A DNA stretch of 55,940 nucleotides, from assembly GCA_040218145.1 (NCBI GenBank), contig JAVJQK010000132.1, forward strand, positions 1-55,940, in the 5' to 3' direction. Source of the stretch: Sandaracinaceae bacterium. GTDB lineage: Bacteria; Myxococcota_A; Polyangia; Polyangiales; Sandaracinaceae. Shown in pieces: positions 28,799 to 37,221 of this stretch (positions are counted from its first letter, which is position 1; the number at the start of each line of letters is the position of its first letter). The position numbers and the translations under genes are program-made. The notes beneath the pieces are model-generated. The model saw nothing but the letters and a program-made list of their open reading frames with translations, made no database searches and was not told the origin of the DNA.

Positions 28799-30679
28799 AT
28801 GGAGCTGGTCGGCCTCTCCCTCACCCAGGTGCTCACCGTGCTCGGCGGCTTCGCGGCCGCGGTGACGGCGCTCTATCTGCTCAAGCTCCGGCGGCGGCAG
28901 GTGGAGGTGCCGTTCGTGCACCTCTGGCAGGAGGTGCTGGCCGAGAAGCAGACCACGCGGCTGTTCAGCTTCCTCAAGCGCATCCTCTCGTGGCTCCTCG
29001 CGCTCGCGGTGGTCGCCGCGCTCGCCTTCGCGATGGGCGACCCGCGCTACGCCGGCGCGAGCGACGAGGGGCAGACGACGGTCGTGTTGATCGACGCGAG
29101 CGCCTCGATGCGCGCGACGGACGTCTCGCCGAGCCGCCTCGAGGCGGGGCGCGCCGAGGTCGAGCGGCTCATCGAGGGGCTCGGGCCCGACGACCGCATG
29201 ATCGTCGCGCAGATGGACGCGAGCACGGTGCCGCTCACCCCGCTCACGGGCGACCCGCTGCTCCTGAGCGAAGGGCTCGATCGGCTGGCGCCCACCGACG
29301 TCGCCGCGAGCCTCTCGCTCGGGCTGCGCTTCGCGCTCGACGTGCTCCGCGATCAGCCGCGGCCGCGCCTCGTGATCGTCTCGGACGGGCGGCTGGGGGA
29401 CGGTGGAGAGGCGGCCCAGCGCGCGGCCGCGGCGGGCGTGGAGCTGGCCTGGACGAAGATCGGCGAGGGCGGCCCCAACGTCGCCATCACCGCCTTCAGC
29501 GTGCGGCGCTACCCGCTCGACAAGAGCCGCTCGCAGGTCCTCGTCGAGCTCTGGAACCCGGGCGAGGAGGACCAGGGCGTGGAGCTGTCGCTGCTGGGCG
29601 ACGGCGAGCCGATCGACGTGCAGCGCCTCGTGGTCGCGGGCGGGGAGCGGCTGCGCCGCTTCTTCGAGAACGTCTCCGGCGCCGACCGCACGCTGGAGGC
29701 GAGATTGACGCTGGCCGATCGCAGCCGCGACGTGCAGCCCGCCGACGATCGCGCCTACGCGCGGCTCCCCGAGCGACGCCGCGCGCGCGTGCAGGCCGTC
29801 ACGCCGGGCAACCTCTACCTCTCGGCCGCGCTCCTGCTCGACGAGTACCTGGACGTGGTGGAGGTCGCGCCGGCGGACTACCCGGCCGAGGGGCGCTTCG
29901 ACGTGACCATCTTCGACGGCTGGGTGCCGCCCTCCCCGCCCGACACGCACGCCGTCTATCTCTACCCGGTGCCCGAGGAGGGCGTGCAGGGCCCGTTCGA
30001 GATCACCGGCACCGTCGAGCGCCCCTACTTCGACCGCATCGAGCACGATCACCCGCTGGTGCAGTTCACCGCGCTCCGCGACGTGAACGTGGCCGAGGGG
30101 CTCGAGGTGGAGCTGCAGCCGGGTGACCGCGCGGTGGCGGGCGACGAGCGGGTCCCGCTGATCGTCACGGGCACGCGCAACGATCACCGCGTGGTCGGCG
30201 TGCTCTTCGATCTCCGGCGCAGCGACCTGCCCCTGCGCGTCGCGTGGCCGCTCCTGCTGCTCAACAGCATCGACCACTTCGTGCAGGAGGACGCGGGCTA
30301 CCTGAGCAGCTACGAGACCGGCGACACCTGGCACGTGCCCGCGCCCGCGGGCGCCGAGAGCGCGACCCTGATCACGCCGCAAGGCGATGAGCGCACGGTG
30401 CCGATCGTCGACGGGCGCGCGGTCTGCACGGGGACGCGCGCCGGCTTCTACACGCTGCGCGCAGGCGAGCAAGAGGAGGTCTTCGCGGCGAACCTCGGCC
30501 CGAGCGACGAGGCCATCGTGGAGCCGGCGGAGACGCTGTCGATCGGCGGGACGGAGGCCGCGCCGCCGACCATCGGGCGCGCGGGCGTGCGCACGGAGAT
30601 CTGGACGATGCTCGTGCTCGCCGTGCTCGGCGCGCTGCTGGTGGAGTGGTTCACCTACCACCGGAGGATGACGGTCTGA
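28799..30679 (+). CDS. BatA-type von Willebrand A membrane protein
   Basis: A 626-residue protein with a BatA N-terminal domain: a first hydrophobic helix (about 10-27), then LYLLKLRRRQVEVPFVHLW, a second helix (about 61-80) and a periplasmic vWA domain with VVLIDASASMRATD (MIDAS DxSxS) near 95-110. Residues 200-590 are beta-rich and unrecognised (CARDB-like in look). A C-terminal helix (WTMLVLAVLGALLVEWF) ends the protein, so both ends are anchored. It lies between DUF58 and a larger vWA protein and probably interacts with them. Bat proteins are linked to oxygen tolerance in Bacteroides; the function here is unknown. Confidence 0.85.
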   Translation: MELVGLSLTQVLTVLGGFAAAVTALYLLKLRRRQVEVPFVHLWQEVLAEKQTTRLFSFLKRILSWLLALAVVAALAFAMGDPRYAGASDEGQTTVVLIDASASMRATDVSPSRLEAGRAEVERLIEGLGPDDRMIVAQMDASTVPLTPLTGDPLLLSEGLDRLAPTDVAASLSLGLRFALDVLRDQPRPRLVIVSDGRLGDGGEAAQRAAAAGVELAWTKIGEGGPNVAITAFSVRRYPLDKSRSQVLVELWNPGEEDQGVELSLLGDGEPIDVQRLVVAGGERLRRFFENVSGADRTLEARLTLADRSRDVQPADDRAYARLPERRRARVQAVTPGNLYLSAALLLDEYLDVVEVAPADYPAEGRFDVTIFDGWVPPSPPDTHAVYLYPVPEEGVQGPFEITGTVERPYFDRIEHDHPLVQFTALRDVNVAEGLEVELQPGDRAVAGDERVPLIVTGTRNDHRVVGVLFDLRRSDLPLRVAWPLLLLNSIDHFVQEDAGYLSSYETGDTWHVPAPAGAESATLITPQGDERTVPIVDGRAVCTGTRAGFYTLRAGEQEEVFAANLGPSDEAIVEPAETLSIGGTEAAPPTIGRAGVRTEIWTMLVLAVLGALLVEWFTYHRRMTV

Positions 30680-33393
30680 TGAAGGGCCGGACCCGCGTCT
30701 TCGTCTCGCTCGGTGTGGCCCTCGCGGTCGGCGCCGCCGTCGCCGCGTGGATCCTCTCCGCGGTCGGCGCCGAGCCGCTGAGCGTGCCCTTCGGGGGCGA
30801 GCGCTACGAGCTGCTCGCGCCGCGCTGGCTCGCGCTCGTCGGCGTCACGCCCATCCTCGCCTGGGGTCTCGGCCTCTCGCTCGCCGACCTGCCGCGGCTG
30901 CAGCGCTGGACCGGCGTGCTCGTGCGCGGGCTCGTGATCGGCGCCCTCGCGCTGGCGCTCGCGCGCCCCGCCCGCACCACCGACGCGACGCTGGTGAGCA
31001 CCGTCTTCCTCGTCGACGTGAGCGAGTCGGTCACGCGCGCCAGCCTCGTTCGCGCGCGCGAGCAGGTGCAGGCGGCCGTCGACGCCCGGGGCGACAACGA
31101 CGTGCGCTTGGTCACCTTCGGCCGCGGCGCGCGCGTCGTGCCTCTCGCTGACGACACGGTCCCCGAGCTCGCCCGGCACGAGGGCGAGGAGGCGGGATCC
31201 AACCTGCAAGCCGCCCTGCAGCTCGCCTACGGGCTCTTCCCGCCCGGGCACCTGCGGCGCGCCGTCGTCCTGAGCGACGGTGGGCAGACCGAGGGCGACG
31301 TCCTGGCCGAGGCGAGCCGGGCCTCCGAGCTCGGCGTGCGCCTCTACGCGCACCCCTACACCGAGGGCGCGCCGAACGAGGTCGCGGTCACGGACCTCGC
31401 GATCCCCGAGCGCCTGAAGGTGGGCGAGCCCTTCCCGATCCGGGCGCACGTCTTCTCGACCGTCGAGACCGACGCCCGCGTCCGGCTCTATCAGGGAGAG
31501 ACCCTCAACGGCCTCGACGGCGTCCGCGACGTCTCGCTCACCCCGGGCGAGAACGTGATCGAGCTGCGCTCGGTCGTCCGCGTCGCGGGCCCCGTGACCT
31601 ACTCGCTCACCGTCGAGCCGGAGGGCGACGACCGCTTCGCGGCGAACAACCGCTTCGCGACCACAGTGGTCGTGCCCGGTCGACCCACCGTCCTCTACGT
31701 CGAGGGCTCACCCGGCCGCGCCACCTACCTGGCCCGGGCGCTGACGGCCGCCGAGTACGAGGTCGACGTGCGCAGCCCGCGCGCCATCCCGACCTCGCTG
31801 CGAGAGCTCGAGCGCTTCGACTTCTTCATCCTGAGCGACGTCTCCGCCGACGAGGTCTCGCTGACCCAGCAGGACGCCATCGAGCGCTACGTGCGCGACC
31901 TCGGCGGCGGCTTCCTCATGGCCGGCGGCGAGAACGGCTTCGGCCTCGGCGGCTGGCAGGGCACGCGGATCGAGCGGCTCCTGCCCGTGCGCATGGACGC
32001 GGAGCGGCGGCGCGACCAGCCGTCCCTCGCCCTCGCCCTCGTGATCGACAAGAGCGGCTCGATGAACGGCCAGAAGATGCAGCTCGCGCGCGAGGCGGCC
32101 ATCGCCACCGCGGAGATGCTCGGACCCGACGACTACATCTCGGTCGTCGGCTTCGACTCGCAGCCCACGCGCATCGTGCGCATGCAGAGCGCCCGGAACC
32201 GCATGCGCATCGTGCGCGACATCGGCCGGCTCCAGGCGCGCGGCGGCACCGCGATCTTCCCCGCGCTGGACATGGCCTACCAGGACCTCGTGGTCACGCG
32301 CGCGCGCATCAAGCACGTCATCCTGCTCACGGACGGCAACACCCAGGAGCAAGGCATCCCCGATCTCGCGCAGGTGATGCGCTCGGAGGGGATCACCGTG
32401 AGCACGGTCGGTCTGGGCGGTGACGTGCACCGCGCGCTCCTGCAGCAGGTGGCGACCCTCGGCGGCGGCCGCTCCTACTTCACGGCCGACCCCCACAACA
32501 TCCCGCGCATCTTCATGCGGGAGACCAGCACGGTCGCGCGCAGCAACATCGTCGAGGAGTACTTCCAGCCCTCGGTGAGCGAGCCGGCGGACTTCCTGCG
32601 CGGCGTCGACGTGGGCAGCGCTCCGTATCTGCACGGCTACGTCGCGACGCGCGCCAAGCCGAGCCCCGCGCAGGTCATCCTCACGAGCGACCTCGGCGAG
32701 CCCATCCTCGCGCGCTGGCGCGTCGGCCTCGGGTGGTCGATGGCGTGGACCAGCGACGTCAAGAACCGTTGGTCGGTAGAGTGGCTGCGCTGGCCGGGGT
32801 ATTCGCGCTTCTGGGCACAGCTGGTGCGCGAGCACATGCGGCAGCGCCGCCGGCAGACGCTCGACATGACGGCCGACGTTCGCGACGGCGAGGTCCGCGT
32901 GGTGGTCGACGCCATCGGGGGAGACGACGACTTCCTCAACGGGCTCGACAGCACGGTGCACGTCGAGGGTCCGATGGGCGCCGCGCGGGCGGACAGGGTC
33001 GACGCCGACCACCCGCTCCGTCAGACGGCTCCCGGGCGCTACGAGGCGCGGTTCCCCCTCGAGAAGTTCGGCTCGTTCGTGTTGACCGCCGAGCACCGGC
33101 GCGACGAGCGACCGGTCGCGGAGAGCACGGCGCAGCTGACCAATCCCTATCCGCGTGAGTACATGACGCTGGAGCCCGACGTCGCGCTCCTCACGCGCGC
33201 CGCGGGGCTCACGGGCGGCACGATCGAGCCTACTGTGGCGGCACTTTTCGATCCGGACGGCGAGCACATCCGTCACCACGAGGAGCTCTGGCCGCGGGCC
33301 TTGTTCCTGGCGTTGATGCTCTTCGTCCTGGACCTATTGCTCCGACGCGTACGCCTGTTCGATCGAAAGTTTCGCGCGCCTCGCGCCGCGTGA
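30679..33393 (+). CDS. Large membrane protein with two vWA-like domains and a glutamine-amidotransferase-like domain
   Basis: A 904-residue protein. Helices near 10-27, 50-70 and 80-97 anchor the N-terminus. A first vWA-like domain has VFLVDVSESVTR (near 112-123). A middle CARDB-like beta region leads to a GATase1-like segment (VLYVEGSPGRATYLARAL, FFILSDVSADEVSL, GGGFLMAGGENGFGLGGW). A second vWA with a full MIDAS follows (LVIDKSGSMNGQKM, Asp near 457; ILLTDGNTQEQ). A C-terminal helix (LFLALMLFVLDLLLRRVRLF) completes it. It overlaps the preceding gene by one base and ends the operon. Large proteins of this layout commonly end MoxR operons in myxobacteria and Planctomycetes. Role inferred only. 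Confidence 0.85.
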   Translation: MKGRTRVFVSLGVALAVGAAVAAWILSAVGAEPLSVPFGGERYELLAPRWLALVGVTPILAWGLGLSLADLPRLQRWTGVLVRGLVIGALALALARPARTTDATLVSTVFLVDVSESVTRASLVRAREQVQAAVDARGDNDVRLVTFGRGARVVPLADDTVPELARHEGEEAGSNLQAALQLAYGLFPPGHLRRAVVLSDGGQTEGDVLAEASRASELGVRLYAHPYTEGAPNEVAVTDLAIPERLKVGEPFPIRAHVFSTVETDARVRLYQGETLNGLDGVRDVSLTPGENVIELRSVVRVAGPVTYSLTVEPEGDDRFAANNRFATTVVVPGRPTVLYVEGSPGRATYLARALTAAEYEVDVRSPRAIPTSLRELERFDFFILSDVSADEVSLTQQDAIERYVRDLGGGFLMAGGENGFGLGGWQGTRIERLLPVRMDAERRRDQPSLALALVIDKSGSMNGQKMQLAREAAIATAEMLGPDDYISVVGFDSQPTRIVRMQSARNRMRIVRDIGRLQARGGTAIFPALDMAYQDLVVTRARIKHVILLTDGNTQEQGIPDLAQVMRSEGITVSTVGLGGDVHRALLQQVATLGGGRSYFTADPHNIPRIFMRETSTVARSNIVEEYFQPSVSEPADFLRGVDVGSAPYLHGYVATRAKPSPAQVILTSDLGEPILARWRVGLGWSMAWTSDVKNRWSVEWLRWPGYSRFWAQLVREHMRQRRRQTLDMTADVRDGEVRVVVDAIGGDDDFLNGLDSTVHVEGPMGAARADRVDADHPLRQTAPGRYEARFPLEKFGSFVLTAEHRRDERPVAESTAQLTNPYPREYMTLEPDVALLTRAAGLTGGTIEPTVAALFDPDGEHIRHHEELWPRALFLALMLFVLDLLLRRVRLFDRKFRAPRAA

Positions 33394-33417
33394 CTTCGGG
33401 CGCCGCTCCGGCGTCGC

Positions 33418-33445
33418 TTGACTGCGAAGGGGCGCGCTCTAAATT
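33418..33445 (+). promoter_or_regulatory. Sigma70-type promoter for dksA
   Basis: TTGACT at 33418-33423, a 16-bp spacer and TAAATT at 33440-33445. This would leave a leader of about 185 bases before the dksA ATG. The leader (33446-33636) is C-rich and Pro/Ser-coding in one frame; I see no gene or clear riboswitch in it. Confidence 0.5.
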
Positions 33446-33636
33446 CGTCCGCCCCGCCGACGTTGGAACACGTCGCGGGACCGACCGCGCCCTCCCCGAA
33501 CGACACTCGACCGACCCCGCCGCGGAGCGCGACTCGACGATCGATTTCTCGTGCCCACCTACCCTCTAGATCCCTTACCCTGATCACCGCGCTCCCCCTC
33601 GCAGCCCTCTCACCCTCCTCGGCGAAACCGAAACCA

Positions 33637-34050
33637 ATGGCAGCAACTCCCGCAACCGCTCACCCCGACGAGCAAGACGAGAACCCGCTCAGCGCGACGG
33701 ATCTCGAGCACTTCAAGAAGGTCCTCGAGGACAAGCGCGTCGCGCTCGTGAAGAGCGCGCAGGAAAGCCTCGAACAGGACATGACGCTCGACACGAACGA
33801 GATGCCCGACGAGGTCGATCTCGCGTCGAGTGAGTACATCCAGTCGTTCGCGCTGCGCCTGCGCGGACGCGAGCGCAACTTCCTCGACAAGATCGAGACG
33901 GCGCTCCAGAAGATCGAAGACGGCGAGTTCGGCATCTGCGAGATGTGCGAGGAGCCCATCGGTCGCAAGCGCCTCGACGCGCGCCCCGAGACGACGCTCT
34001 GCATCCGCTGCAAGGAAGACCAGGAGCGCAACGAGCGCGACTTCAAGTAG
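33637..34050 (+). CDS. dksA: DksA/TraR family RNA polymerase-binding transcription factor
   Basis: A 137-residue protein that enters the RNA polymerase secondary channel and, with ppGpp, controls stringent-response promoters. A coiled coil occupies about 20-110. The functional tip motif DxxDxA is kept (DEVDLA, 58-63). The C4 zinc finger is complete: CEMC followed by CIRC, with 17 residues between the pairs (GRKRLDARPETTL inside). I set the start at the ATG at 33637, giving the family's usual N-terminus. The upstream in-frame 73 codons look like leader. Confidence 0.93.
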   Translation: MAATPATAHPDEQDENPLSATDLEHFKKVLEDKRVALVKSAQESLEQDMTLDTNEMPDEVDLASSEYIQSFALRLRGRERNFLDKIETALQKIEDGEFGICEMCEEPIGRKRLDARPETTLCIRCKEDQERNERDFK

Positions 34051-34110
34051 CCGCGAGCGATGGGCGGTGGCCAATCTCGCGGATGGCTCCAGACCTTCGT
34101 CCAGCGGGTG

Positions 34111-34150
34111 CGCCCACAGGAGACGACATGCGCCCAGAGGAGATGACATG
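34111..34150 (+). repeat. 20-bp tandem duplication of the ribosome site and start codon of the thioredoxin gene
   Basis: CGCCCACAGGAGACGACATG (34111-34130) is followed directly by CGCCCAGAGGAGATGACATG (34131-34150), identical at 18 of 20 positions. Each copy has a GGAG and an ATG. The first ATG (34128) opens a 12-codon frame ending at 34166, out of frame with and overlapping the thioredoxin start at 34148. Confidence 0.8.
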
Positions 34151-34471
34151 GCCGTCGAAGAGCTGACCGACGACACGTTCCAAGCGAAGCTGAAGGCCGC
34201 CGACCTGGCGGTCGTCGACTTCTACGCGGGCTGGTGTGGCCCCTGCATGATGTTCAAGCCGAAGTTCAAGCGGCTCGCGGACGAGTACACGCACGTCGCG
34301 TTCTTCATCTGCGACGGCGAGAAGGCGCCCGAGTCACGCAAGACGGTGAACATCGAGAACCTCCCCTACTTCGGTCTCTACCGAAACGGGGAGTTCGTGA
34401 GCGGCTTCACCACGACCAAAGAGGCCGGGTTCCGCGAGCTGCTCGAGGAGCAGTTCGGCAAGCCGGCTTGA
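34148..34471 (+). CDS. Thioredoxin-family protein
   Basis: A 107-residue cytoplasmic thioredoxin-fold protein. The redox site is WCGPC (Cys30, Cys33) in VVDFYAGWCGPCMMFKP. The cis-Pro loop is NIENLPYFGLY, followed by a FVSGF strand. The overall length fits thioredoxin (about 105), although the sequence around the site is not that of classical TrxA. The ATG at 34148 was chosen because it has an AGAGGAG ribosome site. A second, upstream ribosome site and start are present as a 20-bp duplication. The gene for a small 81-residue protein follows 10 bp later. Confidence 0.92.
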   Translation: MAVEELTDDTFQAKLKAADLAVVDFYAGWCGPCMMFKPKFKRLADEYTHVAFFICDGEKAPESRKTVNIENLPYFGLYRNGEFVSGFTTTKEAGFRELLEEQFGKPA

Positions 34472-34481
34472 GGGCCCGCGC

Positions 34482-34727
34482 GTGAAGCCCTCCGAAGCGC
34501 GCCGCCTCGCGGGCGAGCACGACGCCGACGCGCTGCAGGCCGCCGCAGAGGCGCTGGGCGACGAGCGCGCGCCCGCCATCGTCGTGCACGGCAAGGACGA
34601 GGGCGAGATGCTGACCCATGTCCTCCTGGCGATGCGCATCCGTGCCCGGGTGGACGCCGGTGAGGAGCCCAAGGACGCCTACCGCGCCGTGATGGGCGAG
34701 GTGCGCGGCGTCCTCTCGAACGACTGA
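34482..34727 (+). CDS. Small protein next to thioredoxin (DUF6952-like)
   Basis: An 81-residue acidic, helical protein starting at a GTG 10 bp after the thioredoxin stop. Its core DERAPAIVVHGKDEGEMLTH recalls small proteins coded beside thioredoxin genes in Bacteroidota (DUF6952, as I remember it). That match is from memory and should be treated as weak. There are no cysteines and no membrane segment. Co-transcription with the thioredoxin gene is likely; the function is unknown. Confidence 0.6.
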   Translation: MKPSEARRLAGEHDADALQAAAEALGDERAPAIVVHGKDEGEMLTHVLLAMRIRARVDAGEEPKDAYRAVMGEVRGVLSND

Positions 34728-34868
34728 CCGCGCTGGCGGGGGGGAGCTCGATCTCGCGGAACGCGCTGGCGAGCTCAGCCCGAGGGAGAAGGACCGCTTC
34801 TACCGGGCTCGAGATCACCGCGCCGCTACCACCGATTCGCGGGCACGGGCACGGGCAAGGGGCAGGCT

Positions 34869-34888
34869 GAAGAACGCTCGCGTTCTTC
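34869..34888. terminator. Bidirectional hairpin between converging transcripts
   Basis: GAAGAACG (34869-34876) pairs with CGTTCTTC (34881-34888) around CTCG. It is a perfect 8-bp stem between the small protein gene (+) and the histidine kinase gene (-). Neither side has a T-run. The rest of 34728-34894 holds no gene I can support. Confidence 0.5.
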
Positions 34889-34894
34889 GACCTG

Positions 34895-36715
34895 CTAGGC
34901 AACGGCGGGGTGGATGCCGCTCTCGCCGGCGACCTGGGGCAGGCGGATGCGGAACGTCGTCTTGCCCGGCTCGCTCTGCACCTCGATGGTGCCCTCGTGG
35001 TCGTCGACGATCTTGCGCACGATCGCGAGGCCGAGGCCGGTGCCGCCCTGCTTGCCGTGGGTGGTGAACGACTCGAAGACCGCGTGCCGGATCTCCTCCG
35101 GGATGCCGGGGCCGTCGTCCTCGAAGACGAGCAAGAGGGAGTTGTCGAGGTGGTCGCGGTCGACGGTGATGTCGAACCGGCCGCCCTCGGCGCCGAGCGC
35201 CTCGGCCGCGTTCCGCGCGAGGTTGTGCACGGCGCGCTGGATCTTGTGCTCGTCGAACCTGGCGATGCCCTTGTCGCGCAGCTCGAGCCCGATGCTCACG
35301 CCGCGCCCCTCGAGCTCGCGCTCGAGCTGATCCTTCAGCTCGGCGAAGAACTTGTGGAGGTAGACCTTGCGCACCCAGACCGAGCGGTCACCGCGCGCGA
35401 AGGCGATCGTCTCGCGCGTCATCGCGTTGATCAGCTCGACCTGTCGCAGCACCGACTCCGCGAGCCGGTCTCGCTCGTCCTCGTCGTCCTCCCGCACGAG
35501 GAGCTGCACGTAGCCGCTGATGATCGTCATCGGCGTCTTGAGGTCGTGGAGCACGCTCGACAGCAGCTGCCCGATGGTGCTCAGCCGCTCCTGCTTGCCG
35601 CGGCGGAGGCGCGCCGACGCGAGCCCGATGGCGGTCGAGATGTGGTTGGCGATCAGGCTGGCCGTGCGCACGTCCTCGTCGGTGAAGGGGGAGCTGCCAC
35701 CGTGCTTGTTGAGCAGCTCGAGCGCGCCGTTGCCGTCCTCCCAGGAGAGCGGCACCGCGAGCACCGAGCGCGGGTGGTAGCCCACGCGGTCGGCGATGTC
35801 CTTCGCGTGGCGCGCGTCCTCCTCGACGTCGTTGACCACCTGCGGCTTGCCGTGACGCGCGACCCACCCCGAGATGCCGCTGCCGCGCCGGATCACCTGC
35901 GCCTTGACCGCCTCGGGGTCTCCGCCGACCGCGGACCGGAAGCGGAGGTCGCCGTTGGGCTCCGCGAGCAGGATGGCGCCCGCCTCCGCGTCGATGGCGC
36001 GCACGGCCCGCGCGAGCACGCCCTCGAGCATGTCCTCCGGATCCGTCGCGCTCGCGCTGACGGTCGCGATCTCGAAGAGCACGTCCAGCTCGCGCACGCG
36101 CTTCTCGAGCTGCTCCTTGATCTCGAGCAGCTCCATGTTCTTGTTGATGACCGAGATGAAGAGCTTGCCGTTCTCGATCGACACCGCCGCCTGCGCGGCG
36201 AGCGCCGCGAGCAGCGCCTCGTCCTCGCCGGTGAAGGGCCCCAGCCGCTTGTTGAGCACCTGGACCACCCCGAGGATGCGCCCGTGGCGGTTCTTCATCG
36301 GCACGCACAACGTCGAGCGGGTCCGATAGCCGGTGCGGCGGTCCCACTCCGCGTCGAAGCGCACGTCCTGGTAGGCGTCCTTGATGTTGAGCTTCTCGCC
36401 GCTGCGCGCGACCCAGCCCGCGAGCCCCTCCCCCACCTTCAGCCGGATCTCGCTGCGCCCCTGCCCCTCGGCCACCCGGGACACGAGGTGCTCGCCGTCG
36501 TCGTCGAGGAGGTAGATGGTCGACCGATCGGCGTCGATGACCTCGGTGATCTTCGACGCCACCAGCGCGAGCAGCTCGTCCAGATCCAGCGTGGAGCCGA
36601 GCGCAGCGCTGATGTCCGCCAGCGCCCGCGTCTTCGCCTGCTCCCGCGCGAGCGCCCGCTCCAGGCGCGCGATCCGCACCTCCGCCGAGACATCGTCCTC
36701 GAGCCGCTCCGACAC
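34895..36715 (-). CDS. Two-GAF sensor histidine kinase
   Basis: A 606-residue soluble histidine kinase. A short coiled N-terminus is followed by two GAF domains (about 30-185 and 215-360, e.g. VGEGLAGWVARSGEKLNIKD and GSGISGWVARHGKPQVVNDV). The kinase core has the H-box SSVLHDLKTPMTIISGYVQL, N-box NLARNAAEAL, G1 DDGPGI and G2 GGTGLGLAIV, so phosphorylation activity is likely. No transmembrane segment is seen; a GAF ligand or redox signal is plausible. The start is GTG at 36715. No receiver gene is adjacent. A palindromic repeat array lies immediately upstream. Confidence 0.94.
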   Translation of the reverse strand: MSERLEDDVSAEVRIARLERALAREQAKTRALADISAALGSTLDLDELLALVASKITEVIDADRSTIYLLDDDGEHLVSRVAEGQGRSEIRLKVGEGLAGWVARSGEKLNIKDAYQDVRFDAEWDRRTGYRTRSTLCVPMKNRHGRILGVVQVLNKRLGPFTGEDEALLAALAAQAAVSIENGKLFISVINKNMELLEIKEQLEKRVRELDVLFEIATVSASATDPEDMLEGVLARAVRAIDAEAGAILLAEPNGDLRFRSAVGGDPEAVKAQVIRRGSGISGWVARHGKPQVVNDVEEDARHAKDIADRVGYHPRSVLAVPLSWEDGNGALELLNKHGGSSPFTDEDVRTASLIANHISTAIGLASARLRRGKQERLSTIGQLLSSVLHDLKTPMTIISGYVQLLVREDDEDERDRLAESVLRQVELINAMTRETIAFARGDRSVWVRKVYLHKFFAELKDQLERELEGRGVSIGLELRDKGIARFDEHKIQRAVHNLARNAAEALGAEGGRFDITVDRDHLDNSLLLVFEDDGPGIPEEIRHAVFESFTTHGKQGGTGLGLAIVRKIVDDHEGTIEVQSEPGKTTFRIRLPQVAGESGIHPAVA

Positions 36716-36818
36716 GCCGCGTAGATTCCCACGACTCCCCGCGCCTGTTCAATCGCTCCCGACGCACGCCCACGGCGAGCACGCCGAAGTCGCCTTCCCA
36801 AGCACGTCCCCCAGCAGC

Positions 36819-36974
36819 GGCGACGAGCGAAGCGAGGTCGCCCTTCCCAGGACCCGAGCAGCGGCGACGAGCCCAGCGAAGTCGCCTTCCCCAGGACGCG
36901 AGCAGCGGCGACGAGCGAAGCGAGGTCGCCCTCCCCAGGACCCGAGCAGCGGCGACGAGCGAAGCGAGGTCGCC
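36819..36974. repeat. 44-bp tandem repeat, four copies
   Basis: Units start at 36819, 36863, 36907 and 36951, exactly 44 bp apart. Each holds a 24-bp imperfect palindrome with GGCGAC and GTCGCC arms, followed by a near-identical 20-bp linker (containing CCCAGGAC and CGAGCAG). A related 26-bp palindrome recurs at 37067-37092. Linkers are not unique, so this is not a CRISPR. Confidence 0.85.
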
Positions 36975-37117
36975 TTCCCCCGAGCAGGTCCCCCGCGGCA
37001 GCGGGCGGCCAGCTTTCGCGAAGCGAAAGCGCGAGCCGCGTGGCTCACGCGCGGAGCGCGGGACCCGGGCGACGAGCGAAGCGAAGTCGCCCGACTCGGG
37101 AGGGGGGGCCCCATGGA

Positions 37118-37179
37118 GCCGGCGCAGCGATGTTCGCGCAGGGTGCGGAGCACCCGAAGTCGAACATCGTTGCGCCGGC
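37118..37179. repeat. 62-bp cruciform-like inverted repeat with an apical hairpin
   Basis: The left arm 37118-37136 and right arm 37161-37179 are 19 bp long and complementary except at one position. Inside them GGGTGC (37141-37146) and GCACCC (37150-37155) form a second 6-bp stem. This module takes the place of the short second hairpin seen in loci B and C. Confidence 0.85.
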
Positions 37180-37189
37180 GCAGTGGGGG

Positions 37190-37212
37190 GGAGGGGCTTG
37201 AAAAGCCCCTCC
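37190..37212 (-). repeat. GGAGGG hairpin (module H1) at locus A
   Basis: Ten-base arms GGAGGGGCTT (37190-37199) and AAGCCCCTCC (37203-37212), 3-base loop. On the minus strand it begins 9 bases after the LysM gene stop, and the stop plus next bases read TGAGTTTG, exactly as after rpoZ. Confidence 0.85.
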
Positions 37213-37221
37213 CAAACAAAC

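Larger units (their letters stand above)
36760..37221 (-). repeat. Composite palindromic repeat array, locus A (3' of the LysM gene)
   Basis: No gene is supported here. Read on the minus strand from the LysM gene stop, the order is: GAGTTTGTTTG, a 10-bp GGAGGGG hairpin (37190-37212), a 62-bp cruciform-like palindrome (37118-37179), CCATGGGGCCCCCC, another GGGCGAC...GTCGCCC palindrome (37067-37092), a CGCGCTCCGCGCG element, a perfect GCTTTCGC/GCGAAAGC hairpin (37012-37030), CCCGCTGCCGCGGG, then a 44-bp tandem array. The GCTTTCGC hairpin and its flanks match loci B and C on the opposite strand. Reading toward the kinase gene, the array ends about 45 bp before its GTG. Confidence 0.8.

Noticed and set aside
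36819-36994. Regularly spaced palindromic repeats resembling a CRISPR array
   Set aside because: The 20-bp linkers between the palindromes are nearly identical and no cas genes are present; it is a simple 44-bp tandem repeat.
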